Shown here one piece after another: positions 30,738 through 39,460 of a stretch of DNA of 64,000 nt. The stretch lies in the NCBI GenBank assembly GCA_049287025.1, contig JBAQFA010000022.1, positions 48,779 to 112,778 of the forward strand, in the 5' to 3' direction. The translations under genes were made by a program, and so were the position numbers. The DNA comes from UBA11710 sp049287025 (lineage in GTDB: Bacteria > Patescibacteriota > Patescibacteriia > Magasanikbacterales > UBA922). The notes below the pieces were generated by a model that was not told where the DNA came from, made no database searches, and worked only from the letters and a program-made list of their open reading frames with translations. Position 1 is the first letter of the stretch, and each line of letters begins with the position of its first letter.

Positions 30738-32306
30738 TTATAAATCATTACCAGAATATGATAAATTAAAACTTTTATTAATTAATGGAAAATCAGGTAC
30801 AATATTACCAATACCTGCATATCCCAGTACAGACCAGTTGACAAATGATGGATCACGAGGAAAAACCCTGTCAATCTCCCCTATTGAATTAGTTGTTACA
30901 AAATACATTATTTCTCCACGCCAACCTTCTACAGAACTAATGGCCAAAGAATTTTTTTCTAACTTATTAATTCCTTGACAAACAATTTTGCCCTTTGGCA
31001 ATTTTTCTAAAGCTTTTTCAATGACCGCTATTGATGAACGTACCTCTTTCACTCGAACAAAAAATCTAGCGTAAGCATCACCATCTTGTTCAACAGGAAC
31101 ATCTCCAATAGAAAGTTCACTATAAGCTGCATAAGGAAAATCAATACGAGTATCACGCGCAACTCCTAAAGCTCGACTCGGAACCCCCACTATTCCATGA
31201 TCTACAGCAACATACGAAGGTAATTTTCCTGTGCCTTTTAAACGATTTAAAAGTGAGACACTGTTTTCGGCAATGGCAATAATTTCAGAAAAATCTTTGT
31301 TTATTTTATTTAATTCAAGGGATAAAAATTTAATATTATTTTCATCTAAATCTTTTTTTACTCCACTAACAGTGTTTACTCCACGCAAAAATCTACTACC
31401 AGTTAATTTTTCATTAATCTGCATTACCATTTCTCGTAATCTCGCACCATTACTTCCCCCAAAATTAAAACCAGTATCCAACATCATGGCACCAATATCA
31501 CCAAAATGATTTGCCAATCTTTCTAATTCAGCAAAAATAACTCGTAAATAATTAGCTCTTTTTGGTACGACAGTATTACTCAGCTGCTCTACGGCCTGAC
31601 AAAAAGCCAATGAGTGACTAAAAGAACTATCACCAGAAATTTTTTCTGAGAGTTTTATTTTTTCATCTAAAGATAATTGTTCAAATAATTTTTCACTGCC
31701 TTTGTGAACATATCCTAGACGTGATTCTAACAACAAAATTTCTTCGCCAGCTACACTAAAACGAAAATGACCTGGCTCAATAATACCAGCATGAATCGGA
31801 CCAACAGGAATTTCGTAAACACCCTCGCCTTCTACTTTTTGAAATTTGTATAAGTCATTATGTGCATTGGCTGGCCTGTTATTCCAATCAAAATCTTTTC
31901 GCAAAGGAAACATGTTTGTTGGCCAATTTTCATGCAAAATTACAGGTCTTTCATCAGGATGTCCAATTGGCTTTAGACCAAAAAAAGTTTTAATTCTTCG
32001 TTCATAAATCCAGGCCTCATGCATAGTAGGAGCCAAGGCTGGGAATTCTTCAGAATTTTTTAATACTATAAATGGAATAATAAAACATTTTTCTTCTGGT
32101 GATGCAAATACATACCATATTTTGTAACACCCATTTTCTTTTCGTTCATCTGTGGCAGTAATTAATTTTAAAGAAAGCTTTTCATTATCATGTAAGTCGT
32201 GGGCTAATTTGATAATTTCTGTCGTTGGTACTTCAAAAATTACCGTATTATCAAAAGATGAAACTTTGGTATCTTTAGTAATATATTTTGTTAATATTTG
32301 GTTCAT
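30738..32306 (-). CDS. HyfG/HycE-like large subunit without NiFe ligands
   Basis: A 522-aa fusion of a NuoC-like domain (about 1-130) and a NuoD/hydrogenase large-subunit domain (about 150-522), as in HycE/HyfG. In active group 4 hydrogenases four Cys bind NiFe: two in an ICGICGFSH-type motif and two in DPCxxC. Here these read ISGDSSFSH (223-231; Ser224, Ser227) and DPSFVN (485-490; Ser487, Asn490), so every ligand is replaced while flanking residues are kept. It cannot hold a NiFe centre. It is the last gene of the operon. No alternative cofactor site is evident. Confidence 0.88.
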   Translation of the reverse strand: MNQILTKYITKDTKVSSFDNTVIFEVPTTEIIKLAHDLHDNEKLSLKLITATDERKENGCYKIWYVFASPEEKCFIIPFIVLKNSEEFPALAPTMHEAWIYERRIKTFFGLKPIGHPDERPVILHENWPTNMFPLRKDFDWNNRPANAHNDLYKFQKVEGEGVYEIPVGPIHAGIIEPGHFRFSVAGEEILLLESRLGYVHKGSEKLFEQLSLDEKIKLSEKISGDSSFSHSLAFCQAVEQLSNTVVPKRANYLRVIFAELERLANHFGDIGAMMLDTGFNFGGSNGARLREMVMQINEKLTGSRFLRGVNTVSGVKKDLDENNIKFLSLELNKINKDFSEIIAIAENSVSLLNRLKGTGKLPSYVAVDHGIVGVPSRALGVARDTRIDFPYAAYSELSIGDVPVEQDGDAYARFFVRVKEVRSSIAVIEKALEKLPKGKIVCQGINKLEKNSLAISSVEGWRGEIMYFVTTNSIGEIDRVFPRDPSFVNWSVLGYAGIGNIVPDFPLINKSFNLSYSGNDL

Positions 32307-32310
32307 AATA

Positions 32311-33750
32311 TTAATAAGTCAATGACACCATATTTATTAATTTTGACAAAAATGGCGGGAGATAAAAACTTAGACAAAAAACTATAACTAATAATACCAA
32401 TGGTGAAACAAGCAACCAACCACTAACTTCACCAACTGCTACATCATCAGTTTTCTTTCCAAAAAACATTTTTGTGACATGTTTAAGAAATCCAACAAAA
32501 ACTATCGTCGTAAAGATAATAACTAAAATAGTTACAATCGGATTAGTTTTTATACCAACAGATAAAATTAACATTTTGGAAAAAAATATACCAAACGGTG
32601 GCATTCCAGTTAGAATTAAAAAGCCAATTATAAATATTATACTGGTGAAAGGAACAACACTTAGCGCACCTTTAATTCTATTAATTTTTGATGAATTATA
32701 TTTCAACAATAAATTACCAGAAGAAAAAAAGAGAATTGCTTTTATACATGAGTGGTAAATTAAGTGAATAGTGGCAGCAAAACCACCCAAACCACCCAAA
32801 CCAAAACCAAGTATAATTAACCCCGCATTCTCAATGCTTGAATATGCTAACAATCTTTTATAATTCTTGGCATTAAACATAATTAACGCTGGAATACCGA
32901 TTGATAACATACCAAAAATAATTAACAAATTTTTACTAAATAAATTACCCACAGCAATATCTGTAATAATCTTAAATTTCATTACAATAACAAAAGCTAC
33001 TGGTAATAAGGCACCTGACAATAGCGCCCCAAGAGGTGCTGGTGCTTTACTGTAAGCATCTGGTTTCCAAGTGTGCATTGGCACCAATCCAATTTTGGTT
33101 CCATAACCAATGAGAATAAAAATAAAGGCAATCTTCCCTAACAGTGGATCAAGATGAATGGCATTATCTGCTAAAATTTGCCAGTTAATTAATCCAGTAT
33201 TAGACAAATTAACTGAAGTAAAATATAAAAGGGTGCCAAAAAATCCCAAAATTAAACCAATGGAATTTATAATTAAATATTTCCACGCTCCTTCTATTGC
33301 CGAAGGCTTATTGTAAAAACTAATTAAAAAAGCAGTTGATAAAGTTGTGGCTTCAATTGAGATCCAGGCAAAAATTGGACTACTAGCTGTAATAGCCAAA
33401 AACATGGCCAAAAGAAAAATGTTTAGCAAAGTAAAAAATTGTTTGACTCGATGAAATCCAATAATATTTTTTGCTGTTTCTTGATGAAAATATTGAATTG
33501 AGTAAATAGTAGTGACAAAACCAATTAGTCCAACAATTAGCATGGTAATTGCACTAAGAGCATCAACATAAAATATTCCGTATTGCATGTAGGATCCAAT
33601 TTCTGCCACCTTAATAGCTACTATAATTGATCCAGTCAAGGTCACACCTGAAGATAGTACGGAACAGGCTTCAACGCTACTTCGGTGTTTTATAAAAAAA
33701 CAAATGGCAGAAGCTATAATAAGTGATATTAAAATGATAATAATTTCCAT
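32311..33750 (-). CDS. HyfF/NuoN-like antiporter-type membrane subunit
   Basis: A 479-aa protein with about 14 transmembrane helices of the Mrp-antiporter/NuoLMN family. The channel residues are present: Glu in WISIEATTLS, Lys in GYGTKIGLVPMHTWKPDAYSKAPAP and Lys in YHSCIKAILFFSSG. In complex I and hydrogenase 4 these form a proton half-channel chain. Four bp upstream of the large-subunit gene. The membrane function thus looks intact in contrast to the redox subunits. Confidence 0.88.
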   Translation of the reverse strand: MEIIIILISLIIASAICFFIKHRSSVEACSVLSSGVTLTGSIIVAIKVAEIGSYMQYGIFYVDALSAITMLIVGLIGFVTTIYSIQYFHQETAKNIIGFHRVKQFFTLLNIFLLAMFLAITASSPIFAWISIEATTLSTAFLISFYNKPSAIEGAWKYLIINSIGLILGFFGTLLYFTSVNLSNTGLINWQILADNAIHLDPLLGKIAFIFILIGYGTKIGLVPMHTWKPDAYSKAPAPLGALLSGALLPVAFVIVMKFKIITDIAVGNLFSKNLLIIFGMLSIGIPALIMFNAKNYKRLLAYSSIENAGLIILGFGLGGLGGFAATIHLIYHSCIKAILFFSSGNLLLKYNSSKINRIKGALSVVPFTSIIFIIGFLILTGMPPFGIFFSKMLILSVGIKTNPIVTILVIIFTTIVFVGFLKHVTKMFFGKKTDDVAVGEVSGWLLVSPLVLLVIVFCLSFYLPPFLSKLINMVSLTY

Positions 33751-33754
33751 AGAA

Positions 33755-34402
33755 TTAGTCTTTTAAATATTTCATCTCAGTCACGTCTAAAGAACCAAAA
33801 TGTTTTTGTATCATACCAATAAATACTGTTGCAATAATAATCCAGACGAAGATATCAAAAACAATTCCGATTTGTAAAATTGGTGATTGTTCTAAACCAG
33901 CAAAAAAACCAAAAGCCACAATACTATTTTCCAACGAAAGTACGGCAATAATTTGTGAAAGCGCTACTTTACAATTTACAATCAAAAACAATGAGATAAA
34001 TATCGCTGATAATGCCAAATATAAAAGATGTTCGTTGGCAGGAATAATATGAGCGAGTGATACAAATAATTTTGAGTGAGCAAAAGCAGTCAAAATTGTC
34101 ACGGAAATAAGAGTAAGTGGCGTATTGACGTAAGTCGTAACTAAAAATTTTAACTTGAATTTGTTAATTAAATTGATAAAGAAAGCCGGAGCTAAAATGA
34201 CCTTTACCACCAGAACCAAACACGCTACAAAAAGTAATGACACTTTTCTTGTTTCCAAAAAAGAATTAATCAATAATAAAACAATGATTAGTGACTGCAG
34301 ACTGTAAAGTACAGCCGTGGTAATATTTTTTTTGACAATATGTAAAGAGACTATTGTTATAAAAAATAATGTTAACAAAATTTGATTATAAAATGAGTTC
34401 AT
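33755..34402 (-). CDS. HyfE-like membrane subunit
   Basis: A 215-aa protein with about seven hydrophobic helices. HyfE is the NuoK-related subunit of hydrogenase-4-type complexes; the last half (KVALSQIIAVLSLENSIVAFGFFAGLEQSPILQIGIVFDIF) has the conserved in-membrane Glu of that segment. It overlaps hyfC by 4 bp and lies 4 bp before the NuoN-like gene. Confidence 0.82.
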   Translation of the reverse strand: MNSFYNQILLTLFFITIVSLHIVKKNITTAVLYSLQSLIIVLLLINSFLETRKVSLLFVACLVLVVKVILAPAFFINLINKFKLKFLVTTYVNTPLTLISVTILTAFAHSKLFVSLAHIIPANEHLLYLALSAIFISLFLIVNCKVALSQIIAVLSLENSIVAFGFFAGLEQSPILQIGIVFDIFVWIIIATVFIGMIQKHFGSLDVTEMKYLKD

Positions 34403-35331
34403 AAATTACTTATTAATCCAAGCGCAATAATATTTAAGACAAAAGAAATAATCAATAAATCTGGCAAGCGAAAAAATCTATACTTTGCAATACTTGATTC
34501 AAGAATAGCAATTGCAAGATAAAAGATGGATATTTTTATTGCAAAAATTATTAAACCTAAAAATAATGCTTTTAAATCTGCACTCTGAGCAATTCCCCAA
34601 GGGAAAAATAAATTCGCTCCTAGTGATATAAAAATTAACAGCTTATTGGCAGAAGCCCATTCCATCAACGCTAATTTTTTTCCAGAATATTCCAATATCA
34701 TGGCTTCATGAATCATGGTCAATTCCAAATGCGTGGCGGGATTATCAAACGGAAACCTGGCTGTTTCGGCCAATAACACTATAAAAAATCCAAAAAAGGC
34801 CAACAAAATTGATGAAAATGACTGACTATATGGAGAGACAATGTGATTTGAAATATTAAATAAGTTTGTAGTATTGGCAACAATACTAATAGTCAATAAA
34901 GAAAAAATTAATCCCCCTTCTGCTAGAGCTGATATAGTCATTTCGCGACTTGATCCAAATCCACCAAATGCACTCCCACTATCCATACCTGATAACGCCA
35001 AAAAAAATGTTCCAATGGAGAGTAAATAGACAATTACCAATATATCACTCGTAATGTTGTTAGAGAATAAACTTCCAAAAAGTGGAATACTAGCACCGAC
35101 AATTATCGTCACGGTAAAAACAATAATCGGAGCGTAATGAAAAATCCAAGAAGCATCTTTACTAACAATCTCGTCTTTATGAAAAAGTTTGTATAAATCC
35201 CAATAAGGCTGAAAAATACTCGCTCCTTGTCGATTTTGCAGTTTGGCTTTTAATTTTTTTACCAAACCAACACCCAACGGCGAGAGTACTGGAACAAAAA
35301 TACATTGAATTATCCAAATTACAATCATCAT
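34399..35331 (-). CDS. HyfC/HycD/NuoH-like membrane subunit
   Basis: A 310-aa, eight-helix subunit of the NuoH/HycD family, which joins the redox arm to the ion channels. The family loop AETARFPFDNPATHLELTMIHEAM is complete with its acidic residues, and NRQGASIFQPYWDLYKLFHKDE is the usual N-terminal loop. Its conservation implies that it still docks the soluble subunits. It lies 3 bp after the NuoL-like gene. Confidence 0.92.
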   Translation of the reverse strand: MMIVIWIIQCIFVPVLSPLGVGLVKKLKAKLQNRQGASIFQPYWDLYKLFHKDEIVSKDASWIFHYAPIIVFTVTIIVGASIPLFGSLFSNNITSDILVIVYLLSIGTFFLALSGMDSGSAFGGFGSSREMTISALAEGGLIFSLLTISIVANTTNLFNISNHIVSPYSQSFSSILLAFFGFFIVLLAETARFPFDNPATHLELTMIHEAMILEYSGKKLALMEWASANKLLIFISLGANLFFPWGIAQSADLKALFLGLIIFAIKISIFYLAIAILESSIAKYRFFRLPDLLIISFVLNIIALGLISNL

Positions 35332-35334
35332 AAA

Positions 35335-37383
35335 TTAGTTGGCTACAATTAAGGTAATAATCAAAGCAATAAATATATATAATATATAGGCATTGACGTT
35401 TCCACTCTGAATTTTTTTAAGTTTCTCTGATAATGTTTCAATAAATTTTTGCATGGGTTCATATAGATGACTCCGATACATATCATTAATACTCAAAGTA
35501 ACCCCTCTAAACTTTGGGAGATACCGACTTTTTTCGTCATGATATTCAACTTCATGCTGTAAACTTGGTTTTAAAACACCTCTAAATATGGTAATAATTG
35601 ACCGAGAAAATCCAGTAGCCGTTATTTCCATTCTGGAGTTCAAATCAACACCGCAGTCCCAAGTAGCACCCGAACTAATATCTTGTTTTCTATACACTAA
35701 ATATTTTACACTTAATAAAACAACCATAAATACGATTAACAATAACAAAAGTAAAATTGGAGCCGAAACAAAAGAAAAGCTTCCAACACTTATACCTTGA
35801 TCAGTGGATGTTTTTAGGACGGAAGAAACTGAACTTAAAACCTTCAAACTATTTCCGATGCCAAGTAAGATAGATGATATATAGCCAGAAAATACACCAA
35901 ACAACAATGAACACAAGGCTAACATTCCCATACCAAAACGTAATGTCAATGATGATTCCTTGGCGTGCTTGACTTCTTCACTTCTGGGCCGAGCTAAAAA
36001 GGTCGCTCCAAAAGCCTTGACAAAACAGGCCAAGGCCAACCCACCAGTAAAAGCGAGAGCACCAGCCGAAACCATGAAAATCCATTTAGCAGAAAAATCC
36101 AATGCTATTATCCCCTGGAACAAGGACTGAAAAGTAAGCCATTCACTGAAAAAACCATTAAACGGTGGCAGGGCCGAAATGGCCATGGAGCCAACCAAGA
36201 AAAACATGGCTGTGTAAGGCATAAATTTGATCAATCCACCATATTCTTCTATGTTTCTAGTGTGGGTGGCGTTGATTACTGATCCTGCTCCCAAAAATAA
36301 TAACGACTTGAATGTGGCATGATTTAGCGTATGAAAAAGAGCCGCCACCAAACCAAGAATCGCTAACGCTGGCATATTCAGTGAAGTAAAAGTCAAGGCA
36401 CTTCCTAAACCGAGTAAAATAATTCCAATATTTTCAATACTATGATAAGCCAGTAATCTTTTGATATCATGTTCGGTAAGTGCATACAACACTCCGAGTA
36501 ACGAAGACACGGCGCCAACGATAAGAAGAGTAAGACCCCACCAGCTCGGGACAGGCTGTAAAATGTCCAAAAATAATCTAATCATCATGTAAATACCAGT
36601 CTTTATCATTACCCCAGACATTAATCCTGACACGTGGGAAGGAGCAGCTGGATGAGCGCTTGGTAACCAAATATGAAAAGGGATTACGCCAGCCTTGGTA
36701 CCAAACCCGATCATGGCTAAAATAAAAATAATATTTTTAATTGATAATGGAATCAAACCTACTTCTAATTTGATGTTTTCAAAATCAAAAGAACCGGTAA
36801 ATTTGTAAAACAATATAAAAGCCAAAATAATAAACGCTGTGCCAATGTGAGTCATAACTAGATACAAAAATCCAGCCTTGACATTGCTTTCATCGTGGCG
36901 ATCATAAATGACAAGAAAAAATGAAGCCACTGACATAATTTCCCAAGCAACCAGAAAAAATAACTCATTACTAGCTGTAACGACCATCAACATACCAGCA
37001 ATAAACAAGTTATAAAAAAAACCAAGTGCACCAATATTATATTTTTGATAATAATGTTTTACATAACCAACACCATAGACCGAACAGAATAAAGTGATAA
37101 GTGAAATTACAAATACAAAAAATGCGGACAATTTATCAATATGAAAAGATATTGAAAATAAAGGAAAAATAGATGTACCAAGCTGATAAGTTAGTTCGGA
37201 CGAAACTGTTAACAACAAAAATGACAACCCTATCCCCCACAGTGATCCCGCAATAGCAAAAACGTTGCCCCAAACGTTGGCAATTTTATCGCTCTTTTGA
37301 AAAACTAATGAACCAACCGCCCCCACAAAAAAGAATAGCAATAAAATATTGAAACCTAATGATGACGTAAGAAAGCTAATCAT
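35335..37383 (-). CDS. HyfB/NuoL-like antiporter-type membrane subunit
   Basis: A 682-aa protein with about 16 transmembrane helices, of the NuoL/HyfB/MrpA family. Channel residues are intact: Glu in VAWEIMSVASF, Lys in GFGTKAGVIPFHIWLPSAHPAAPSHVS and His/Lys in FHTLNHATFKSLLFLG. A hydrophilic loop of about 100 residues precedes one last helix, which recalls the lateral helix of NuoL. It should carry the main ion pathway. It starts 1 bp after the small-subunit stop. Confidence 0.92.
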   Translation of the reverse strand: MISFLTSSLGFNILLLFFFVGAVGSLVFQKSDKIANVWGNVFAIAGSLWGIGLSFLLLTVSSELTYQLGTSIFPLFSISFHIDKLSAFFVFVISLITLFCSVYGVGYVKHYYQKYNIGALGFFYNLFIAGMLMVVTASNELFFLVAWEIMSVASFFLVIYDRHDESNVKAGFLYLVMTHIGTAFIILAFILFYKFTGSFDFENIKLEVGLIPLSIKNIIFILAMIGFGTKAGVIPFHIWLPSAHPAAPSHVSGLMSGVMIKTGIYMMIRLFLDILQPVPSWWGLTLLIVGAVSSLLGVLYALTEHDIKRLLAYHSIENIGIILLGLGSALTFTSLNMPALAILGLVAALFHTLNHATFKSLLFLGAGSVINATHTRNIEEYGGLIKFMPYTAMFFLVGSMAISALPPFNGFFSEWLTFQSLFQGIIALDFSAKWIFMVSAGALAFTGGLALACFVKAFGATFLARPRSEEVKHAKESSLTLRFGMGMLALCSLLFGVFSGYISSILLGIGNSLKVLSSVSSVLKTSTDQGISVGSFSFVSAPILLLLLLIVFMVVLLSVKYLVYRKQDISSGATWDCGVDLNSRMEITATGFSRSIITIFRGVLKPSLQHEVEYHDEKSRYLPKFRGVTLSINDMYRSHLYEPMQKFIETLSEKLKKIQSGNVNAYILYIFIALIITLIVAN

Positions 37384-37384
37384 A

Positions 37385-37927
37385 TTATTTTTTGGCTACA
37401 GATTTAGCGTCCAGTATTTCTAACAAATTTAATAAATGACAAATTATCGTTTTCGGAGATGGTGGATTGCCTGGAATACAATAATCTACTGGTATTATAT
37501 TGTCTACTCCATCAAAAGTGGCATAGGAACCCTTATATATTCCTCCATTAATTGCATCATCGCCAACAGCTATAATAATTTTGGGGTTAGGGGTGGCATT
37601 GTAGGCTCTTCTTAAAGCCTCAGACATATTTCGCGTGACAGGTCCAGTGACCATCAACATATCAGCGTGCTTTGGAGACGCCACAAAATGAATACCAAAA
37701 CGCTCCACATCATAAAAGGCATTGGAGAGTGCAACTAACTCCTGCTCGCAGGCGTTGTCCGAACCTGCGTCAACTTGTCTAATCGCCAACGACCCCTTAA
37801 ATAATTTTTTTACATTATCTTGAATTTTTTTTCCTACAACATCCAAATCTATTTTTTCACAATCAAAGTCACTTAGAGGAATAATATTATTGGAAGTAGA
37901 AAAAATTTTTAACAAAAGTTTCAGCAT
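37385..37927 (-). CDS. HyfI/NuoB-like small subunit with degraded Fe-S site
   Basis: A 180-aa homologue of the NuoB/HycG/HyfI small subunit that normally holds one [4Fe-4S] cluster next to the active site. The four ligand positions read Asp57, Cys60, Asp124 and Asn154 (segments VDAGSDNACEQE, VGDDAINGG and IPGNPPSP); only one Cys remains. Structural residues around them, including YDVERFGIHFVASPKHADMLMVTG, are well kept. The cluster should be absent. First gene of the six-gene operon, behind a consensus promoter. Confidence 0.88.
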   Translation of the reverse strand: MLKLLLKIFSTSNNIIPLSDFDCEKIDLDVVGKKIQDNVKKLFKGSLAIRQVDAGSDNACEQELVALSNAFYDVERFGIHFVASPKHADMLMVTGPVTRNMSEALRRAYNATPNPKIIIAVGDDAINGGIYKGSYATFDGVDNIIPVDYCIPGNPPSPKTIICHLLNLLEILDAKSVAKK

Positions 37928-37973
37928 ATTTTTAAAAGTATTTCAATGTAATAAAAATATAACCATGCACACC

Positions 37974-38002
37974 ATTTTATATTATTTTTATTTTCTTGTC
38001 AA
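37974..38002 (-). promoter_or_regulatory. Promoter of the hydrogenase-4-like operon
   Basis: -35 TTGACA (37997-38002), 17-bp spacer, -10 TAAAAT (37974-37979), about 40 nt upstream of the small-subunit ATG. The -35 directly abuts the T tract of the preceding terminator. Confidence 0.7.
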
Positions 38003-38007
38003 TAAAA

Positions 38008-38074
38008 AAAACATTCACCCTTCTCCTTAAATTAATTCCATAATTATAGAATCAAATCAAGTGTGGTGAATGTT
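38008..38074 (-). terminator. Long-loop terminator after the GC-rich gene
   Basis: AAACATTCACC and GGTGAATGTTT form an 11-bp stem around a loop of about 45 nt, with T tract on the minus strand. A second hairpin (CCATCCCACTGGATGG, about 38095-38110) lies between it and the gene. Confidence 0.6.
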
Positions 38075-38126
38075 TTTTCACTACCACCAACCCACCATCC
38101 CACTGGATGGCGGGGTTGACGGTTTT

Positions 38127-38339
38127 TTAGCCTGGGACGACAGAGAAGACCAACGTGTTGTCAGGGAAGTAAACCCTCTTCTGTCGAATTCCCTCGTCCA
38201 ACATCACGGTGGCGATGGCGTTGTACTGATAGTGTTCATTGACAACCACTAACAGTACTTTGGTGTAGAGCGTTCCCTCTGGGAGTTTCCCCAGACGAAA
38301 CTTGCCGTTGACCGACAACTGACCAAAAGTCATATTCAT
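38127..38339 (-). CDS. Small GC-rich hypothetical protein (70 aa)
   Basis: A 70-aa soluble protein, MNMTFGQLSVNGKFRLG..., predicted to be mostly beta strand, with no Cys and no membrane segment. I know similar short proteins of the form (T/K)F-x-x-L-x-V-G-x-x-F-R only as uncharacterised. ATG at 38333 is an alternative start. It differs sharply from its surroundings in base composition and has its own promoter and terminator, which suggests acquisition by transfer. Function unknown. Confidence 0.6.
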   Translation of the reverse strand: MNMTFGQLSVNGKFRLGKLPEGTLYTKVLLVVVNEHYQYNAIATVMLDEGIRQKRVYFPDNTLVFSVVPG

Positions 38340-38369
38340 GACCAGACCACGTGGCAGTTTGAGTAATAT

Positions 38370-38397
38370 ATTCTATATTAAATTTAAATTTTGTCAA
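38370..38397 (-). promoter_or_regulatory. Promoter of the GC-rich gene
   Basis: -35 TTGACA (38392-38397), 16-bp spacer, -10 TAGAAT (38370-38375). The leader of about 30 nt has no ribosome binding site. Confidence 0.6.
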
Positions 38398-38399
38398 TA

Positions 38400-38430
38400 A
38401 AAAAACACACATCATGATAGTGTGTGTTTT
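38400..38430. terminator. Terminator after the 148-aa gene
   Basis: AAAACACAC / GTGTGTTTT stem (38402-38410 and 38422-38430) flanked by A and T runs; likely bidirectional. It follows the minus-strand gene at 38449. Confidence 0.8.
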
Positions 38431-38448
38431 AAAATCAGTAACTTTTAT

Positions 38449-38895
38449 TTATTTCTCAGTTTCTACATTATGACTAATTGTTATTTCTTCAATTACAATT
38501 TTCATTAATTTATCCAGTCTTGCGGATCCTTCTGCTCTTTCTTCTTTTCTAGTTGAAGGTAGTCGTTGCAATTCACTCTTACGTCTATTGATCTCGACCA
38601 TAACTTGTAAAAACTTTTCTTTTGTGTCAATTTTTTTGATGCTATCAGCAAAATCTATCCATTCTTTAACACCACCACTAATACCCTCTTCTTTGGTAAA
38701 GGCGGCTAATATATTAGAAAAATCGGTGTGGTTTTTAATATTACCATTATCAAATCCTTCCAAAATCATGTTATATTTAGCTTCCAAACCAATAGCTTCT
38801 CCTAAATTATGGCTTCCCTCTGCCAATTCCCTGTCATCTTTTGCTTGTATTAAATCTTCTAAGAATCGAGGTGTATCCCCATTTGGTTCACTCAT
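38449..38895 (-). CDS. Hypothetical protein (148 aa)
   Basis: I do not recognise this protein. It is soluble, acidic in the first part and helical throughout, without Cys or hydrophobic segments. A Lys/Arg/Glu-rich helix (RRKSELQRLPSTRKEERAEGS) precedes the C-terminus. It stands alone between terminators, just downstream of the ATP synthase operon. Confidence 0.6.
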   Translation of the reverse strand: MSEPNGDTPRFLEDLIQAKDDRELAEGSHNLGEAIGLEAKYNMILEGFDNGNIKNHTDFSNILAAFTKEEGISGGVKEWIDFADSIKKIDTKEKFLQVMVEINRRKSELQRLPSTRKEERAEGSARLDKLMKIVIEEITISHNVETEK

Positions 38896-38989
38896 ATATT
38901 TTATATATTAAAAAATAAATATTACATATTAATATCTTAACATATCGCAAAAAAAAAACAAGCTTGAAGTAAAAATAGGGTGTGGACAA

Positions 38990-39019
38990 AAAACACACAC
39001 CAATTTTGGTATGTGTTTT
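38990..39019 (-). terminator. Terminator of the ATP synthase operon
   Basis: AAAACACACACC and GGTATGTGTTTT pair at 11 of 12 positions (38990-39001 and 39008-39019). A T run follows on the minus strand. It lies 18 bp beyond the atpC stop. Confidence 0.8.
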
Positions 39020-39036
39020 GTATTTTGTGTCTCGTG

Positions 39037-39459
39037 TTATTTCACGTTTTTGTATTTCTTCGCCACTCTTACCCGATTCATTTCTCTATCAATCACAGCT
39101 TGCAAACGAGCAAAGTTAACATCCTCACCAGTTTTGGCTTTGGTCATTTCTTCTTCGGCTCTAATTCTAGCTTGTTCAGCGCGATCAATATCAATCGCAT
39201 CAGCTCTTTCTATATTATCAGCCAAGATAATTAATTCATTATTACCTTTTATTTCCAAGAAACCACCAGAGACAGCAAAAGGATGTTCACCATCTTTATC
39301 AACAATTTTTAATTCTCCAGCCTTAAGCACAGACACAAGTGGAATGTGATTTGGTAAAACTGTTATCTCACCAGACATAGTTGGAATAGAAACCTGAAAA
39401 ATTTCATTTTCATAAACAACTTTTTCTGGAGTAGCGATTTTGAATTTGATTGTATTCAT
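39037..39459 (-). CDS. atpC: ATP synthase F1 epsilon subunit
   Basis: A 140-aa epsilon subunit: an N-terminal beta sandwich (IATPEKVVYENEIFQVSIPTMSGEITVLPNHIPLVSVL) and a C-terminal helical hairpin (about 90-140) that can inhibit ATP hydrolysis. Last gene of the operon. A family-1 repeat fills the gap to atpD. Confidence 0.95.
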   Translation of the reverse strand: MNTIKFKIATPEKVVYENEIFQVSIPTMSGEITVLPNHIPLVSVLKAGELKIVDKDGEHPFAVSGGFLEIKGNNELIILADNIERADAIDIDRAEQARIRAEEEMTKAKTGEDVNFARLQAVIDREMNRVRVAKKYKNVK

Positions 39460-39460
39460 A

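Larger units (their letters stand above)
37996..38405. other. GC-rich single-gene cassette between 15-bp direct repeats
   Basis: TTGTCAATAAAAAAA occurs at 37996-38010 and 38391-38405. The DNA between is about 50-55% G+C over its coding part, far above its AT-rich neighbours, and contains one promoter, one small gene and one terminator. Each repeat copy is a terminator T tract fused to a TTGACA -35. This looks like a transferred or duplicated unit. Confidence 0.45.

Noticed and set aside
30738..37927. A working group 4 NiFe hydrogenase.
   Set aside because: All four NiFe ligands and three Fe-S ligands are substituted, and no hydrogenase maturation genes are in the window.
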